Of a DNA stretch of 64,000 bases, positions 11,701 through 24,854 are shown piece after piece. This DNA comes from Eulemur rufifrons. Lineage: Eukaryota > Chordata > Mammalia > Primates > Lemuridae. The DNA is taken from the NCBI RefSeq assembly GCF_041146395.1, contig NC_090989.1:285311343-285375342 (forward strand), read 5' to 3'. The notes beneath the pieces are model-generated. The model worked only from the letters and a program-made list of their open reading frames with translations, was not told the DNA's origin and did not search any database. Position numbers and translations under genes: made by a program. Every line of letters starts with the position of its first letter. Positions within the stretch are counted from its first letter, which is position 1.

Positions 11701-13740
11701 TGAGTCTCAGCCCACATACGTGGCTGCTTAGCAGGCAGCCGTACCCTGGGAGAGCTGTGAGGCTGCACCCAAGACTGTCCGGGTCTCGGCCCCTCCATCT
11801 CCCAGCTCCAGGCCCGGCCGCCTCTGGCCGCTCAACCCCGCGCCTGGGGCTCCCTCGCCTCAGGGTCTTGGCCGCTCACGTCCTGGCTACCTCGGCGTTT
11901 AAACGAAAACCCAGCTTTTATAGTGGTCTTTGATGGAGGGGTTGGTCTGATACTGGCTACCCCCTCGCGGCCGCGGGGTGAGTCTCTGGAGCGTTTGCAA
12001 GTGGAACGTACTTACTTTTGCTTGGCGAGTGTGCGCTCACTGCCCTAAAGACTTTTGGTCACGGAGTGAAAAGCCATGTGACCGTGAGGCACACACAGCT
12101 GGCACCGTGTCTGGGGTGCTTCGTCTGTGTCTGACCGGTGTGCACACATGTGCGTGTGTGTGGTGGCGGTGCAGTCCCGCACCTTGCTCTCGGTTTGTTC
12201 TGAAGTGTCCCGGTCATCGTTCTCAGACACACAGAGCCCTGCCGCTGCCGCTGCCGACTAGTGCCACCTGGCGTGGTGCCTGGCCGGGTCCAGGTGGAGG
12301 GGAGAAGCCCAGGGAGTCCCCGGCGTTCTGAGAGCCGAGCCGGGAGGGCAGGCGGAGCAGCACGGGGCCGTCAGCGGGTCCCGGTGGCCTGGCCGGCCGC
12401 AGGACTGGGTGGGCTGCGGGCGCTGGGTGCCAGCCCCCTGGGGTGCCATCAAGGGCTGACCTCTGGCTGGCCCCGGTGCCCCCCAGCAGCTGTGCCCATG
12501 TGCCCCTCTGTCCCCGCTCCGGGAGCCCAGAGGGCGGGAGGTGGGCACAGACCCTCCCTCAGTCCTGACTGGGAATTTCTGTGCCCACCCTGCTCTGTGT
12601 CCCCCTGGCTGCGTGGCCAGGCCTTCACTGCGTGTCCCACACACAGCCCTTCAGCGGATCCAAGATGTGTTATTTGCCCAGGTTTTAGCGCCACAAACTA
12701 TGGTGTGTCTTGGCTAAACTGGTGGCATTTTGTCCTTTGGTGCATGAAGGAGTGATGTGTCGTCATCAGTGGCTCTTTGCTTCCACTGAGTACAGTGTGT
12801 TGAAGTCACTTTGGGTCTTTCTGGAACAAGGCAGGGCCCACATGGGTGGCAGAGGCACTGCCCCGCCCAGTGCTGCTGGTGACGGGGCCACGTCCCGGGG
12901 ACACCGCCCAGCAGGCGGTCCCCTGCACAGCCAGGAGCACCGGGCCGGAACAGGCTCTCCAGCCAGCGGGCAGAGAGCTGGGCGCGTGGCCCCACCTGAG
13001 GCTGAGCTCGGGGACAGTGGCGCCAGCGAGGACAGGTTTCCGCAGTGGCGTTGCCCACACCAGATGCCACGTCCACACGCAGGGGCCCTGCTGCCACCCC
13101 GGGCTCTGGCTGTCGGGAGCGCAGGCGTGGCCCTGGCCTGGTAGGAGGCGGTGACGTGCACGGGCCGTGTTATAGGTGGCGGGATGTGGCCCTGTGAGGA
13201 GGGCAGGGGACTCTGCTCCTCCGGCTCCCGGGTGCATGTGGGGCTCCCCTTGTGCCTCCCACAGGGTCCCCGTCCTGGGAGTGCCCCCCGCCTGTCTGGG
13301 TCCCCATCTGCCACCTCCCCCGTGATGTCAACACCCCACATCTCCAGGCTCCCTCCCCCTGGTCATCCCTGTGCTCTGTGGGGTCCTTCTCGGGTGTGGC
13401 CCCGTCCAGGTTGCGCCAGGGGGGCAGCTGCAGAGGGGGGCAAGAGGCGCCTGCCAGACGGGCCACAAGCCGTGCGTCTGTGCTGGAGCCAAGCAGAGCA
13501 GCCGGGGAAGGGCCGGGCGGCCACCTGGGCACAGGTGTTGTGTGACCCAACCTTCCATGACACAGACAGCTTCATCCCCAAATTGCTCCAGTCGCCGTCC
13601 ACACCCCAACCCTGGCAGCCCCGGGTCTGTCCCTGTCCCTCTGCTTTTGTCCTTTGGAGGATGTTGGACGGCATCGTAGGCCGGTGCGTCGCCTTGGAGA
13701 CTAGCGTCATCTGTGTGGCAGGAAGAACGTGAGACTCATC
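11701..13740. other. NACC2: GC-rich intronic sequence, no recognised feature
   Basis: About 2 kb inside the NACC2 intron with high GC and many overlapping open frames on both strands. I see no splice-bounded exon with a recognisable product, no RNA gene and no clear named repeat. The open frames are explained by the scarcity of A/T-rich stop codons. Confidence 0.5.
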
Positions 13741-13883
13741 CAAGTTGTGTGTCAATAGTTTGTTCCTTTTGTCGCTGAACAGTCACCGCTGTGTGGATGT
13801 TCACGGGGTTTACCCGCCTCTCCTGCGGCGGGCGCTTGGGCTGTCTCCGGTCTGGGGCGTTTGTGAACGTGAACATTCCCGTG
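13741..13883 (-). repeat. Antisense L1M 3' fragment, left of a MER1-type element
   Basis: 'gtgaacattcccgtgcag' (13869-13886) follows the L1M phrase seen at 861-880, again CpG-enriched. The same L1M continues after 14253. Confidence 0.5.
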
Positions 13884-14252
13884 CAGCTGCGGGTCCGGGA
13901 CCGGGACTGGGTCTGTGGCCTGTTGGGAACCAGAGCGCAGCTCCGTCTCAATGTGGGCTGCCCCGTCTCGCTTCCCCGCGGAGCTCGATCCTCGCAGGAG
14001 CGTGGACCCCGCCGCAGACTGTCCTCGTGAGAATCCGACGCCTGACACGTGAGGCGGGGCCGAGGCTGCCCTGCGAGCGCTGGGGAGCGGCTGCGGGCAC
14101 AGCTGTCAGCCACAGGCTGTCCTTAGCAGGGAGGTCTGACCGCGAAAACGCGATGCGCTTGAATCAGCCCCAAACCATCCCCCAGCCCGGTCTGTGGAAA
14201 AACCGTCTTCCATGAAACCCGTCCCTGGTACCAAAAAGGTTGGTGGCCGCTG
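13884..14252 (+). mobile_element. MER1-type hAT-Charlie non-autonomous DNA transposon
   Basis: Left end 'gggaccgggactgggtctgt' and 'ggcctgttgggaaccagagc'. The right end 'cgtcttccatgaaaccc' followed by 'caaaaaggttggtggccgct' is the characteristic MER1 terminus. About 370 bp long. It interrupts an antisense L1M. I could not find a convincing 8-bp duplication. No transposase is present. Confidence 0.75.
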
Positions 14253-15200
14253 TGACACAGGGTTCTCTTTGGAGATAACTGCTCATTTCTCGTTTCTCCC
14301 GGGTAAGTACCTGCAAGTGTAGTGGCTGGGTCACGTGCTGCACGGATGTTTACCTTGACAGGAAACCGCCGAGCTGTTTGCGGAGTGGCGGTGCCGTTTC
14401 GCCTCCTTACCGGCACACGGGGACGCGCCGTGTTCCGCGTCCTGCCAGCACTTGGCGTTGCCCGTGCTTGTCCATTTAGCCGCGAAGTGAGCTGGTGCTT
14501 CGCCGCGGCTCTCGGCTGCGCTGCGCTGCGCTGAGCATCCTTTCTCGTGCTGCTTTTCCACCTGCGGCCGCGGCGAAGGGTCTGCTCGAATCTTTGCCCG
14601 CACGGCAAAGCGGGATCGTCCGGTTTCCACAGCGGCTGGGAGGGTTCTTTGCATCCGTCAGACCCCGGTCCTCAATCAGAGATGTGGCTCGCGGATACTT
14701 CCTCGGCCCGACCGGCTTTCGTCCTCTCACAGGCCGCCGTGTTCCATTGCGGTGAATCCTGGCGTCACTTGTTCCTGTCAGGGACTGTGCTTCTGGGGTC
14801 ACGTCCCAGCTTCTAGGTTAACCCAGCATCGCAAGGGTTTTCTGCTGTTTTCTCCTAGAAGTTGTTTGGCTTTTGTGTTTTGCATGTAGGTCCGTGGCCC
14901 ATTTTTGTGCAAGCGTGAGTGGGATCGCGGTGGCTTGGTTCTGGCCCCTGCGGGCGGGTGGCCGGCCCGTGTGCACCCACTGTCGGACCCGGTGCACGGG
15001 CTCCTTGGGCTCCTGGCGGCCTGCTGTGCTGCGCCGTGGAGCTGCGTGTCCCCGGGTGCCTGTACCCCGAGGTCACGGTTACTGTAGCTCTACAGGAAGT
15101 TGAAACCAGCGTTGAGTCAGCATTCTCCCGTCAGCTGGGACTGAAGTTGTGCATTCCCACACACCTGGGGACTAGAGGTTCGCTTACTTACTCTGCATTT
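14253..15200 (-). repeat. Antisense L1M 3' segment, extremely CpG-rich
   Basis: Weak but ordered L1M landmarks: 'gggtaagtacctgcaagtgtag' truncated near 14302, 'ggtccgtggcccatttttgt' near 14890 and 'gttactgtagctctacagga' near 15077. Between them nearly every remembered A/T site is C or G. Confidence 0.5.
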
Positions 15201-15559
15201 TAGCAGACGCAGGTACTTTCGTGGAGCCGCCCCGCCCCAGGGCTGCGGGGACTCACCAGGCCTCCCGGCCCCTGCAGGCGCGGCTGTGCGGCAGGGATCC
15301 CTTGTGGGGGCCCCAGCTGGGGCTGCCTGCGCTGATGCCGCCCTGGGTGAGTCCCCAGGGACACGCTCCGCGCCTGGGACTTCCCGCCAGGGCAGTGTCC
15401 CGTGGTGCAGGGTCTGGGCGTGTTCGCTGGGGGAGGGTCTGGAGCGGCCTTCACGGCCGGGCAGTGACCAGGGAGGTGGGGAAGTGTCGGGCCGAGGCCT
15501 GCGGACCCGGTTCCCCTCCAGACCTGCGTGACCTCCTCCAAACCCTCATTCTTTCTTCT
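15201..15559. other. NACC2: GC-rich intronic sequence, no recognised feature
   Basis: About 360 bp of GC-rich intron with no repeat, exon or RNA that I can support. Confidence 0.5.
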
Positions 15560-15800
15560 TTCTAAAAACTTTATTGTGGTGAATACGCATAGCGTGAAAC
15601 AGGCCGCTCAGATCGTTTCTAAGCCCACAGTCAGTGGCGTTGGGCACGTGCAGTGCTGTGCAGCCGTCACCCCCATCCATCTCCGGAACTTTCCGTCTTC
15701 CTGGCCTGACACTCTGTCCCATGAAATGCTGACGCCCCAGCCCTGGCACCCGCTGTCCCCCCATGTCTCTCTGGACCTGAGGGCCCCGCGTGTGGCATCT
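15560..15800 (-). repeat. Antisense L1M 3' end fragment
   Basis: 'actttattgtggtgaatacg' near 15568, 'gtgcagtgctgtgcagccgt' near 15648 and 'catccatctccggaactttc' near 15673 follow the antisense start of an L1M 3' UTR (compare the sense copy ending near 32990). Confidence 0.65.
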
Positions 15801-16439
15801 GTGGGCTCTGCCTGGGGGTCTGGCTCCTATGGGCCCCCGCCCGCTGGGCTCAGGGGCTCCTTCCGGATCCGGGTCGGGTCCCCTGACCGGGACGCCTTGT
15901 GTGCTTCGGCCGGTGTGACCGAGGGAGCTGCCTGCTTGTCCGCCGTGGGTGGCCCCATGTGCCTGGACCAGCTGCTGTTCCGGAACTTTCCGTGGTGACA
16001 GGGACTCACCCCTCTGCACTGAGAGCAGTTACTTGCAGCTCCACACAACAGCTAATTGCTGTTTCTCGAACTTTTCGCCCAACGTCACGTGCCGAGATGT
16101 GGAACGCAGGATCCTGGAGTCCAGGTCCGTCCACAGGGCAGGTGGCGGCAGAGGCGGCCGGTCCCCGGGTGACGGCTCCTGACACCGAGGCCTGGGAGGG
16201 AACTGGGTCCTGGGCAGGATCCTGTTCCCAGCTCACGGCCCAGAGGGGCCCCCGCCACCCTTGGGATCGCGTCTGTGGTCCCGGAGGCCTGTCCGCGGCC
16301 CTCCAGGGCTGGGCCGTCCCGCCGCGGCTGTGAACCCATCTCTGCCGAGTTCTCCAGAGCCCGGCTGTCACTGGGCCCCTGCAGCTCCGCTCCTGCCTGG
16401 GGACCGGGCCGGGAAGGGGCGGCGCGTGGAGAATTCGGA
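15801..16439. other. NACC2: GC-rich intronic sequence, no recognised feature
   Basis: No exon, RNA gene or repeat identified. CpG-rich and dominated by shadow open frames. Confidence 0.5.
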
Positions 16440-16800
16440 GCACCTTTGCGGATGAGCTACAACTCGGCCGGGTATTTTTAGCGCGGCACATTCAGCGCAC
16501 GGCAGATCCAGCACACGCAGGGCAGAAATAGAAGACGTTTTTTTGGCTGTTCTGGTGCTGACAGTCTCTGGCTCCCGGGGAGCCAGGCTGGGGCTGGGGA
16601 GGGGCGCAGCGCAAACAACTTCTGCTGTTGAGAAAAACATCTCAAGACGGTGCTGGGGAGGATCATTCCTGTTGGTGGCTCTCTTTATGTAAATGCCACG
16701 CTCGCCTGGCTGCTCATTTGCATGTGTAATCACAGCGGGCTGTGCTGGGGGTGGGGCCCGTAATTATGTTTTAAAATATCACCCGGATTGTTTTTGCTGT
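16440..16800. promoter_or_regulatory. NACC2: Candidate intronic conserved element with an octamer site
   Basis: A compact stretch of lower GC with no recognisable repeat inside an otherwise repeat-derived intron. It contains 'atttgcat' (POU octamer core) at 16716-16723 followed by 'gtgtaatca', and 'taattatgttttaaaatatc' near 16761. Regulatory function is inferred only from composition, motif content and absence of repeats. Confidence 0.3.
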
Positions 16801-16918
16801 GTTCCCTGCGCCCGGGAACTCTGGGCTCTAAAGGTTCTCGGAAATGCCCGGGGTGCGCCTGTGCGGCCTCTGTCCTGGCTGCTGCGCCTCCGCGAGGTAT
16901 CTATTCACCTGGGACGCT

Positions 16919-16932
16919 GGGGGGGGGGGGGG
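16919..16932 (+). repeat. G14 homopolymer in a G-run cluster
   Basis: Fourteen consecutive G, followed by 'cagggcgggggcaggg'. The G-runs could form a G-quadruplex on the + strand. Confidence 0.9.
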
Positions 16933-18830
16933 CAGGGCGGGGGCAGGGCCACTCTGTCCTGCTTCCAGATACACGGTGGGGGCCAGAGCTGCAGGGGGTC
17001 CCAGCTCCCCCGCCCCACCCAGTCCTCAGGCCTGGAACCTACCCTGCCTCCTCCCGTGTGGCTCTCACCGTGGTTTTTAACACGTGAGGCCGCCGCGGTA
17101 GCCCGGACGGACGTGCACCCTCTGGGGCTTCCTCACGGGAGTGAAGACAACTTGGGTGAATTCCTGCCCCGACCCTTTCCTGCCACCCTCTGTCCTGAGC
17201 CCCCCGACACCCCGATGCCCCAGGCAGCTGCCCCCGCTGAGAAGTTTTCCTGTGACTCCCTGAGGTGGGGCCGCGACACAGCGGGACAGGGGTGCTGGCC
17301 CAGCGGGACAGGGGTGACAGATGCACCTGCCTCCGACTGTTTTGGGGCAGCTACAGGGCAGGGTCTGGTCTGAGCCACCCACCCTGAGCCTTGTGGATGG
17401 GTGTCCTGGCACCAGGACATCCTACGGGCCACCCCTCCGCCCAGGGGCTCCCAACCCCACTGGGGCTGTGAAAAGAACTGGCGCCGCCCTCGGGGAACAA
17501 GCCCCAATCTGGGTGGCCGACGAGTGGCCGGAGGACCCGTTCCAGCCTGCAGAGCTTCCTCGGGCCGGGCGGGGGCGGGACAGCGCTCAGTGGGTAGTGC
17601 GGGGCCTCCCCCAGAGCAGGCGTGACGTCTTAGGACAGCTGACCGGGAGAGGAGCCCCTCCCAGGCCCTTACCTCGTGTAGTGGGGACACAGGGACCAGG
17701 GAGACAGCCACATGGGCAGCCTGCCAGGCTCATGGTAAGCGTTAGGCTGGTGGCCACGTGGCACGTGGGAGCCGGGGGTCTGCTCCGGGGAGCTGGGCTT
17801 CACCCTGGAGCCCCACTGTCCTCGTGCAGCCCCCGAGCGAAGTCACGGCCTGTGAGGCTTCTTGGGACTCGGAGCAGGAGGGGCAGCGGGACATGGGAAG
17901 CCCACGCGGTGCTGGACGGGGCCTGGGGGCAGGGCCATGTCTCCTCACGGCGCCCAGTGCCAGCCGAGTATCCGGCAGACGGTCATGGCACGAGGGGTCT
18001 GGGCTCTGGGCCGCCCACCGAGCCCTAGAGTGGACCCCTGAGTCCGACTGCAGGGGGTCCTGCTGGAGGACCTGGCTGGGGGAGGGGACCGAGGGCGGGG
18101 CTGGCAGGTGGCCTGTGGAACTCTCGGAGTCACAGCAGCAGCGCCAGCTGGCCGCGCAGCGCGGGGACGGCCGAGGGGGCCTGTCTGGGAGCAGAGCTGC
18201 AGGCACACGCCGGCGCAGCTGCAGGTTCGGGACCCCGATTGTTATCCTTCCCCAGCAGTGGCTTGTTGGGACTGTTCCCGGGTGGCAGGAGGGCTGCCCC
18301 AGCGACACACTCCCGCCTGTTGTTGACAAACGTTTGGGGAGCTGCTCCTCCTGCCAGCCTGTCGAGGTCCGAGGGGCTGTGTCCTTGGACGTGCCAGGGC
18401 CCCCGCGTCCCCTCCCCTGACACAGCTGGTCATACCCGGCTGTCTCTGGCATGGCGCTGCTTCAGGGAGAGAGCCGGGGCGACGGTACCTGGGACCCTCT
18501 CTAGCTCCCAGCCTCCCCTCTGCCCAAAGTCTGCTGACAGCGTGGGGGCCTCTGCGCCCAGCCCCACCTCCAGCCTCGATGCCCCCACCAGGCCGTCCCC
18601 ACCCTGTGCCCTGCACGTGCCCTCTCTTCCCTGCCACCCCCAGCCCGAGTCCAGGCCAGCTTGGATGGCCGCCGCCCTGGCTCAGCCGGGGCTCACCCCA
18701 CACCGGGGCTTCCCTGCCAGGGCAGGGCCAGGCCAGGAGGCCCCGAGTGGGCACAGGGGTGGGTGGGGCGGGTCTGGCTGAGCTCAGCGTGCCCGCGGCC
18801 GCCCTCACCGAGTCACCTCTGGGCCCACAG
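16933..18830. other. NACC2: GC-rich 3' end of the NACC2 intron
   Basis: About 1.9 kb leading to the exon at 18831. No repeat or RNA gene identified. The acceptor at 18821-18830 ('gggcccacag') has a short, C-rich polypyrimidine tract. Open frames on both strands are compositional. Confidence 0.6.
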
Positions 18831-18995
18831 TGCAAGAGAAGCCAGAGCCGGTGCCGCTGGAGAGCCGCTCCTGCGTCCTCATCCGCCGCGACCTGGTGGC
18901 GCTGCCCGCCAGCCTCATCAGCCAGATCGGATACCGCTGCCACCCCAAGCTCTACTCCGAGGGGGACCCTGGTGAGAAGCTGGAGCTGGTAGCAG
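18831..18995 (+). CDS. NACC2: NACC2 coding exon, linker upstream of the BEN domain
   Basis: Acceptor 'gggcccacag' precedes position 18831 and donor 'gtgagg' begins at 18996. The 165-nt exon enters in phase 1 (its first two bases complete a valine codon, as expected for NACC2), encodes 54 full codons and leaves one G for the next exon. It begins [20 protein letters not shown] and ends [11 protein letters not shown]. In the roughly 587-residue family protein this is about residues 297-351, linking the disordered middle to the BEN domain. The sequence agrees with remembered human NACC2 throughout. A continuation past the donor would read into a stop within about 30 codons, so splicing is required. 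The exon is internal and carries no start codon. Confidence 0.96.
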
Positions 18996-21068
18996 GTGAG
19001 GCCAAGTCCCCCCGCCCATTGTATGCAAATGTCCTCGCTCCTTTACTTTTTTTCAGAGCTATGAACAATGTACTCATCACCAATTAGTCAAAAAAAAAGG
19101 ATAGAACATCTTAAATTTCCTCTAATTTCCTTTTAGAAGAATGTGTCATTAAGAGGAGTTATTCAATTGAATTAATTTAGCATTTTAATTGAGTCCCCTG
19201 GGCTGGTGGCTCCTCGTCGGCAGGGGCTGCACCATGGTGTGTTTTAATTTAGGTCACAGATGAAGCCACATAGCGTACAGTTTACCAGCCACCCGCAAGC
19301 GTCCAGTTGCCACATGGGGGTCACAGCCGGGTTCCGAATGGCAGCCGCAGAAACGCGGTTCTGCGCAGATACCCGGGCCCGCCGGGCCTGTGCCCGCCCA
19401 AAGCTTTATCTTCCCGGGGTTGGGGCTGCACCTCCCTGTGGGTCTTGAAGGGCGTTCAACAGAAAGATGAAACTTAACAGTGTGGTCACCCTCCTTGCTG
19501 ACTCTCGAGCCGTTTTCTGGTCATTCTTCCCCTCGGTTTGCCGAGAAGTCCCAACCCCAGCTGGGCAGGCCCCTCTAGCCCGTCCTTGGCCCGTCCTTGG
19601 CCCCAGCACCCAGCGTCCTCCTGAGCCGCCCTCCCCGCTCCTGCCCCGCACCCCAGCCGGCCAGGCCCTGGGCAGTGCCTCGGGCTCCACTCTCCCAGCG
19701 GAACCTGCGCCCTGGGTGCTGTCCCCTCCCCTGGGAGCCCCACCTGGGGCTGCCCTTGGCCTGTGGGGCCTCCTGTCCCACAGGAGGGCACCTTCCACCG
19801 GGCCAGTGGGGTGGGGCTGCGGTGGCTCGTCAGGCCAGGTGGGCTCCTGGGGCCGGGTCACCGTGTAGCTGCGGCCCCGGCAGGAGAGCCCTGGGGTGTC
19901 CCAGCCCCAGCCGCAGCAGCCTGTTTGGGTGGGGGCCGTGGGGCTGAGAGGTGCTCAGAGCACGAGCTCCCAGGAGAGCCCCAGACCCGAGCCTGACGGG
20001 GCAGCATCTGCGGAGGGCCCAGAGACCGGCCCTGACCGGAGGGGCATGTGGGCTCACGCCTCCGTCAGGGACGGGGTCCTCAGGGTCATGGAGACTGGCA
20101 TCCCCAGAGCAGGCCCCTGGGGCCGGGGCAACAACCTCTGTGGGGACCCAACAACCTCTGTCGGCTCTGGGGCTGCCACACCGAGGGTCCCCTGACAAGA
20201 ACAGGGTCCTCATATCTTCCCTTGGGCCAGCCCTCCGGAAAAAGCACGGCCGTGCCTCTGTTCCCGATGGAAGGTTCCGGGCGTGCTCTGTGAGAAATCC
20301 GAGGATAGAGGAGGAGCCAGAGAAGACAGAGTTCCCAGAGCCCCCGAGCGCCGGGCCGGTTTCCTGCCTGCCCTTCACGCGGCAGGCACACTGTGCCTTC
20401 CTTTACGAAGTCAGGCAGCCTTCCGGCTCTTTCCAAAGCTCTCTTTCCAGGCAGCAACGTCCCCTTTGTTCCTCACAGGGTCTGATGCTGCCCGGGCAGG
20501 GTACTCAGGTGTGTCCCCAGGGGAGCAGCAGGGCGTGGCCCCGGCCACACCGCCCTCGCTGGTTCCCTGCAAAGCACCCACGGAGGTCAGTGCTGGGCCC
20601 ACTGAGGCCACAGCCGGACCCCAGCCCGGCCCCAGGCTCTTTGGATTGGGACAGGGACGGAGCGGCAAGGCCAGAGTGTTTCCCAGGCCGCGCCAGGGAC
20701 GGCCCCTGGAAGTGTGTTCCCAGGAAGGTGGCCGAGGCCGGGGCAGCCACGTCCTGCCCACAGGGCCTCAGCGCAGCAAGGACAGCTGGGAGGTTGGGAC
20801 TCCTTGGGGGCGGGGGGCCACTGTGGCTTTGTTTGTGGCTGGGGGGGGCTGCCGGGCTGTGGCCTTGGCCTTGGCACGTCCTGGTGACCAGCAGGCAGGA
20901 GAGGAGATGGCTTCTCTCAAAAACAGGCCCCAGAGGCCCCGGGCCCCGCCTCCCCCTCCCCCGACCTGCTGTGGCCCTAGCACACCTGTCCCTCCCCCGG
21001 GAAGGTCGTGAGCCCTGGGTTTCCATGGCGAACTCAAGGCCTCACCTTCTGGTGTTTGGCGCCCGCAG
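18996..21068 (+). other. NACC2: NACC2 intron between the linker exon and the first BEN exon
   Basis: About 2.07 kb with GT (gtgagg) and AG (gcccgcag) ends. The first 260 bp include an A/T-rich island (separate entry). The rest is GC-rich without recognised repeats. A 450-codon open frame crosses 19951-21303 and runs through the next exon in the wrong frame, so I do not treat it as a gene. Confidence 0.85.
19016..19260. promoter_or_regulatory. NACC2: Candidate intronic conserved element just inside the donor
   Basis: An abrupt A/T-rich island in GC-rich intron. It contains a consensus octamer 'atgcaaat' at 19023-19030, 'caattagtc' near 19080 and a homeodomain-like ATTA/TAAT cluster at about 19157-19192 ('attcaattgaattaattt'). 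No repeat family is recognisable. Regulatory role is inferred. Confidence 0.35.
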
Positions 21069-21174
21069 GCTCCGGAGTGTACATCACGCGCGGCCAGCTG
21101 ATGAACTGCCACCTCTGCGCGGGCGTGAAGCACAAGGTGCTCCTGCGCAGGCTCCTGGCCACCTTCTTCGACAG
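21069..21174 (+). CDS. NACC2: NACC2 coding exon, BEN domain part 1
   Basis: Acceptor 'gcccgcag' ends at 21068 and donor 'gtgagt' starts at 21175. The 106-nt exon's first two bases join the preceding G to make Gly, then 34 codons read [10 protein letters not shown] to LLATFFD, and the last two bases start an Arg codon. This is the N-terminal part of the BEN domain, an alpha-helical module found in chromatin proteins. In this family it mediates DNA or protein contacts. The NACC1 paralogue has a near-identical block, so the domain call is firm. Junction phases with both neighbours keep the frame open. Confidence 0.97.
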
Positions 21175-22849
<1,675 letters not shown>

Positions 22850-23355
22850 TGTACTGTCAGAACTTCGCCCCCAGCTTCAAGGAGAGCGAGATGAACGTGA
22901 TCGCCGCGGACATGTGCACCAACGCCCGCCGGGTCCGCAAGCGCTGGCTGCCCAAGATCAAGTCCATGCTGCCTGAGGGCGTGGAGATGTACCGCACGGT
23001 CATGGGCGCCTCGGCCGCCGGCGTGCCCCTCGACCCCGAGTTCCCGCCTGCCGCAGCCCAGGTGTTCGAGCAGCGCATCTACGCCGAGCGGCGGAGCGAC
23101 ACGGCCACCATTGTGGCGCTGAGAACTGACGCTGTGAATGTCGACTTGAGTGCCGCCAACCCTGCCTTCGAGGCCGGCGAGGAGGTGGACGGGGCTGGCT
23201 CGGTCATCCAGGAGGTGGCCGCCCCTGAGCCGCTGCCCGCCGACGGCCAGAGCCCCCCACAGCCCTTCGAGCAGGGCAGCGCCAGCTCCAGCAGGCCCCA
23301 GACGCCGGCCGCCACGGCCAGAAGGCCAGAGGGTGCCTACGCGGGGACTCTGTAG
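22850..23355 (+). CDS. NACC2: NACC2 terminal coding exon (end of BEN domain and C-terminal tail)
   Basis: The acceptor 'tccctgcag' ends at 22849. The first two bases complete a Leu codon, then the frame reads [20 protein letters not shown] and [15 protein letters not shown], closing the BEN domain, and continues into a low-complexity tail. The tail contains [15 protein letters not shown], an acidic stretch [12 protein letters not shown], and a Pro/Ser-rich segment, ending [10 protein letters not shown] then TAG at 23353-23355. The basic RRVRKRW cluster could aid DNA binding or nuclear import (inference). Compared with remembered human NACC2, the differences are small substitutions in the tail ([15 protein letters not shown]), so the gene appears intact. 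Total length in this exon is 167 whole codons plus the stop. Confidence 0.97.
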
Positions 23356-24814
23356 GAGGAGCCGGCCGCTGCGCCAGGGACCGAGTACTAGAGCTGCTTG
23401 CATGCGTTACTAATACAAACCAATGTGATCAAGCCACTTACCTACTGAACTGCTACTGTTGCCTGAGAAAAATGTGATTTTTATTCTGCTTGTATTTAAA
23501 ATTGATGAAGGAAACAAATGCATTCATTATACTGTAAACACTTAGGCCTCTGGGGACCTAGCTGCAGAGCCCCAGGGTTCCCTTTTGATATCCGCAAGGT
23601 TAGTCTCCAAGCTGTAGCTCCCCCCTCCTCGGGGAGGGGCCAAGAGGCTGCCAGGCCCCAGGTGCCCACCCTGCCCCCCTCGCCACCCTGGAGGCCCAGA
23701 GCAGGGGCCGGCGGTGGCCTGGGGCTGGGGTGTGCGTCCGGGACACTCTGCTCCTTCCCCGCGGGCCCCCTCTGGGCAGTGGGCAGGGCTGCGGCCCCAG
23801 GGGCCAAACTCCTTATTTTCCTTCTTCCTGAGATGGGGGGCCAAGCCCACCGGGTCCTCCACCTGCGTGGGGCGTGTGTGCGCTGGAGTGTGCAGGTGGC
23901 GTGCGTGCAGGGAACCGCGGTAAGTGCACGGCGGTGGCCGTGGCTGGTCACTCTGGGGTGGACACAGGGTGCTTGTCCAGCTCCCCACGCACCGTCCTTG
24001 CCATGCTGGACCCTCTTGGCTCTGTGGCCCCTTGGTCCACCGGCCCCGCCACGGACATGCACGCCAGTGTGGCCACACCACCCGCTGCCTCCTCTGCCAC
24101 TTTGGGATTATGCTTGTCTGTCTTTTGTTGTTGTAACTTAGATCTGTTTCATATATTGTTTGGAAACTGTCAGACCCAACAGAGCAAAAAATTTGGGAGG
24201 GATGGGTGTCGCTGTGCCCAGCCCACCATGGCTTGGGGCAGGTCATCTCCGGTGGGCAGGTGCATGCCCACGGCCCCAGCCCGGGCCAGGGTCCACTCAC
24301 CCCTCTGTGCGGGCAGAGGGGTCCCAGGGAAGTGCAACCAGGAGGTGTGGTGGCCGAGCTCAGGGGCCAGCCTGGGGGGAGGGACTCTGCAGGGCAGGGG
24401 GCCGCCACGCCTGGGGGTGTGGGCTCCTCTGAGGGTGCCCAGCCTGCACGTGGGCAGGCATAGGCCAAGCTGGTGTGATTTGCGGTGTGGACGCTGGAAG
24501 GGGACCAGGGGTGCAGGGGATGGGGGAGGGCCCAGGGAGGAGGGCTGGCCTGCTGGAGGCTGGAGTGCGCCACGAGTGTGATTATTGGTTCCTGAGTGGG
24601 GAGGGTCACAGGTGGTGTGAAGTGCGGGTGTGGCCCCTTGCCCAGGTGCCTTTGCCCTTGTCCGGGCTGCCTGCCTTTAGTGACATAGGCAGGTCCCCAG
24701 GTGTGGCCAGAGGACCCCCCTTATCCCAGGTCGTGAAGGGTCTGCTGCTCCCCTCTGCCCACGGTCCGCCCGGCACTCAGTGCGCCGACAGGGCACAGGC
24801 TGGGCGGGCCGGCT

Positions 24815-24854
24815 CAGCGCAGTGCACCGGCCCCAGCGCAGTGCACCGGCCCCA
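24815..24854 (+). repeat. Perfect tandem duplication of a 20-mer
   Basis: 'cagcgcagtgcaccggcccc' occurs twice head to tail (24815-24834, 24835-24854), followed by a partial third unit 'cagcgcgg'. It lies in the GC-rich part of the 3' UTR. Confidence 0.95.

Noticed and set aside
23542..24609. A 355-codon minus-strand open frame in the NACC2 3' UTR
   Set aside because: Low-complexity Pro/Ser/His/Trp sequence from GC-rich UTR. No domain, no splice support, and a same-length competing frame runs on the other strand.
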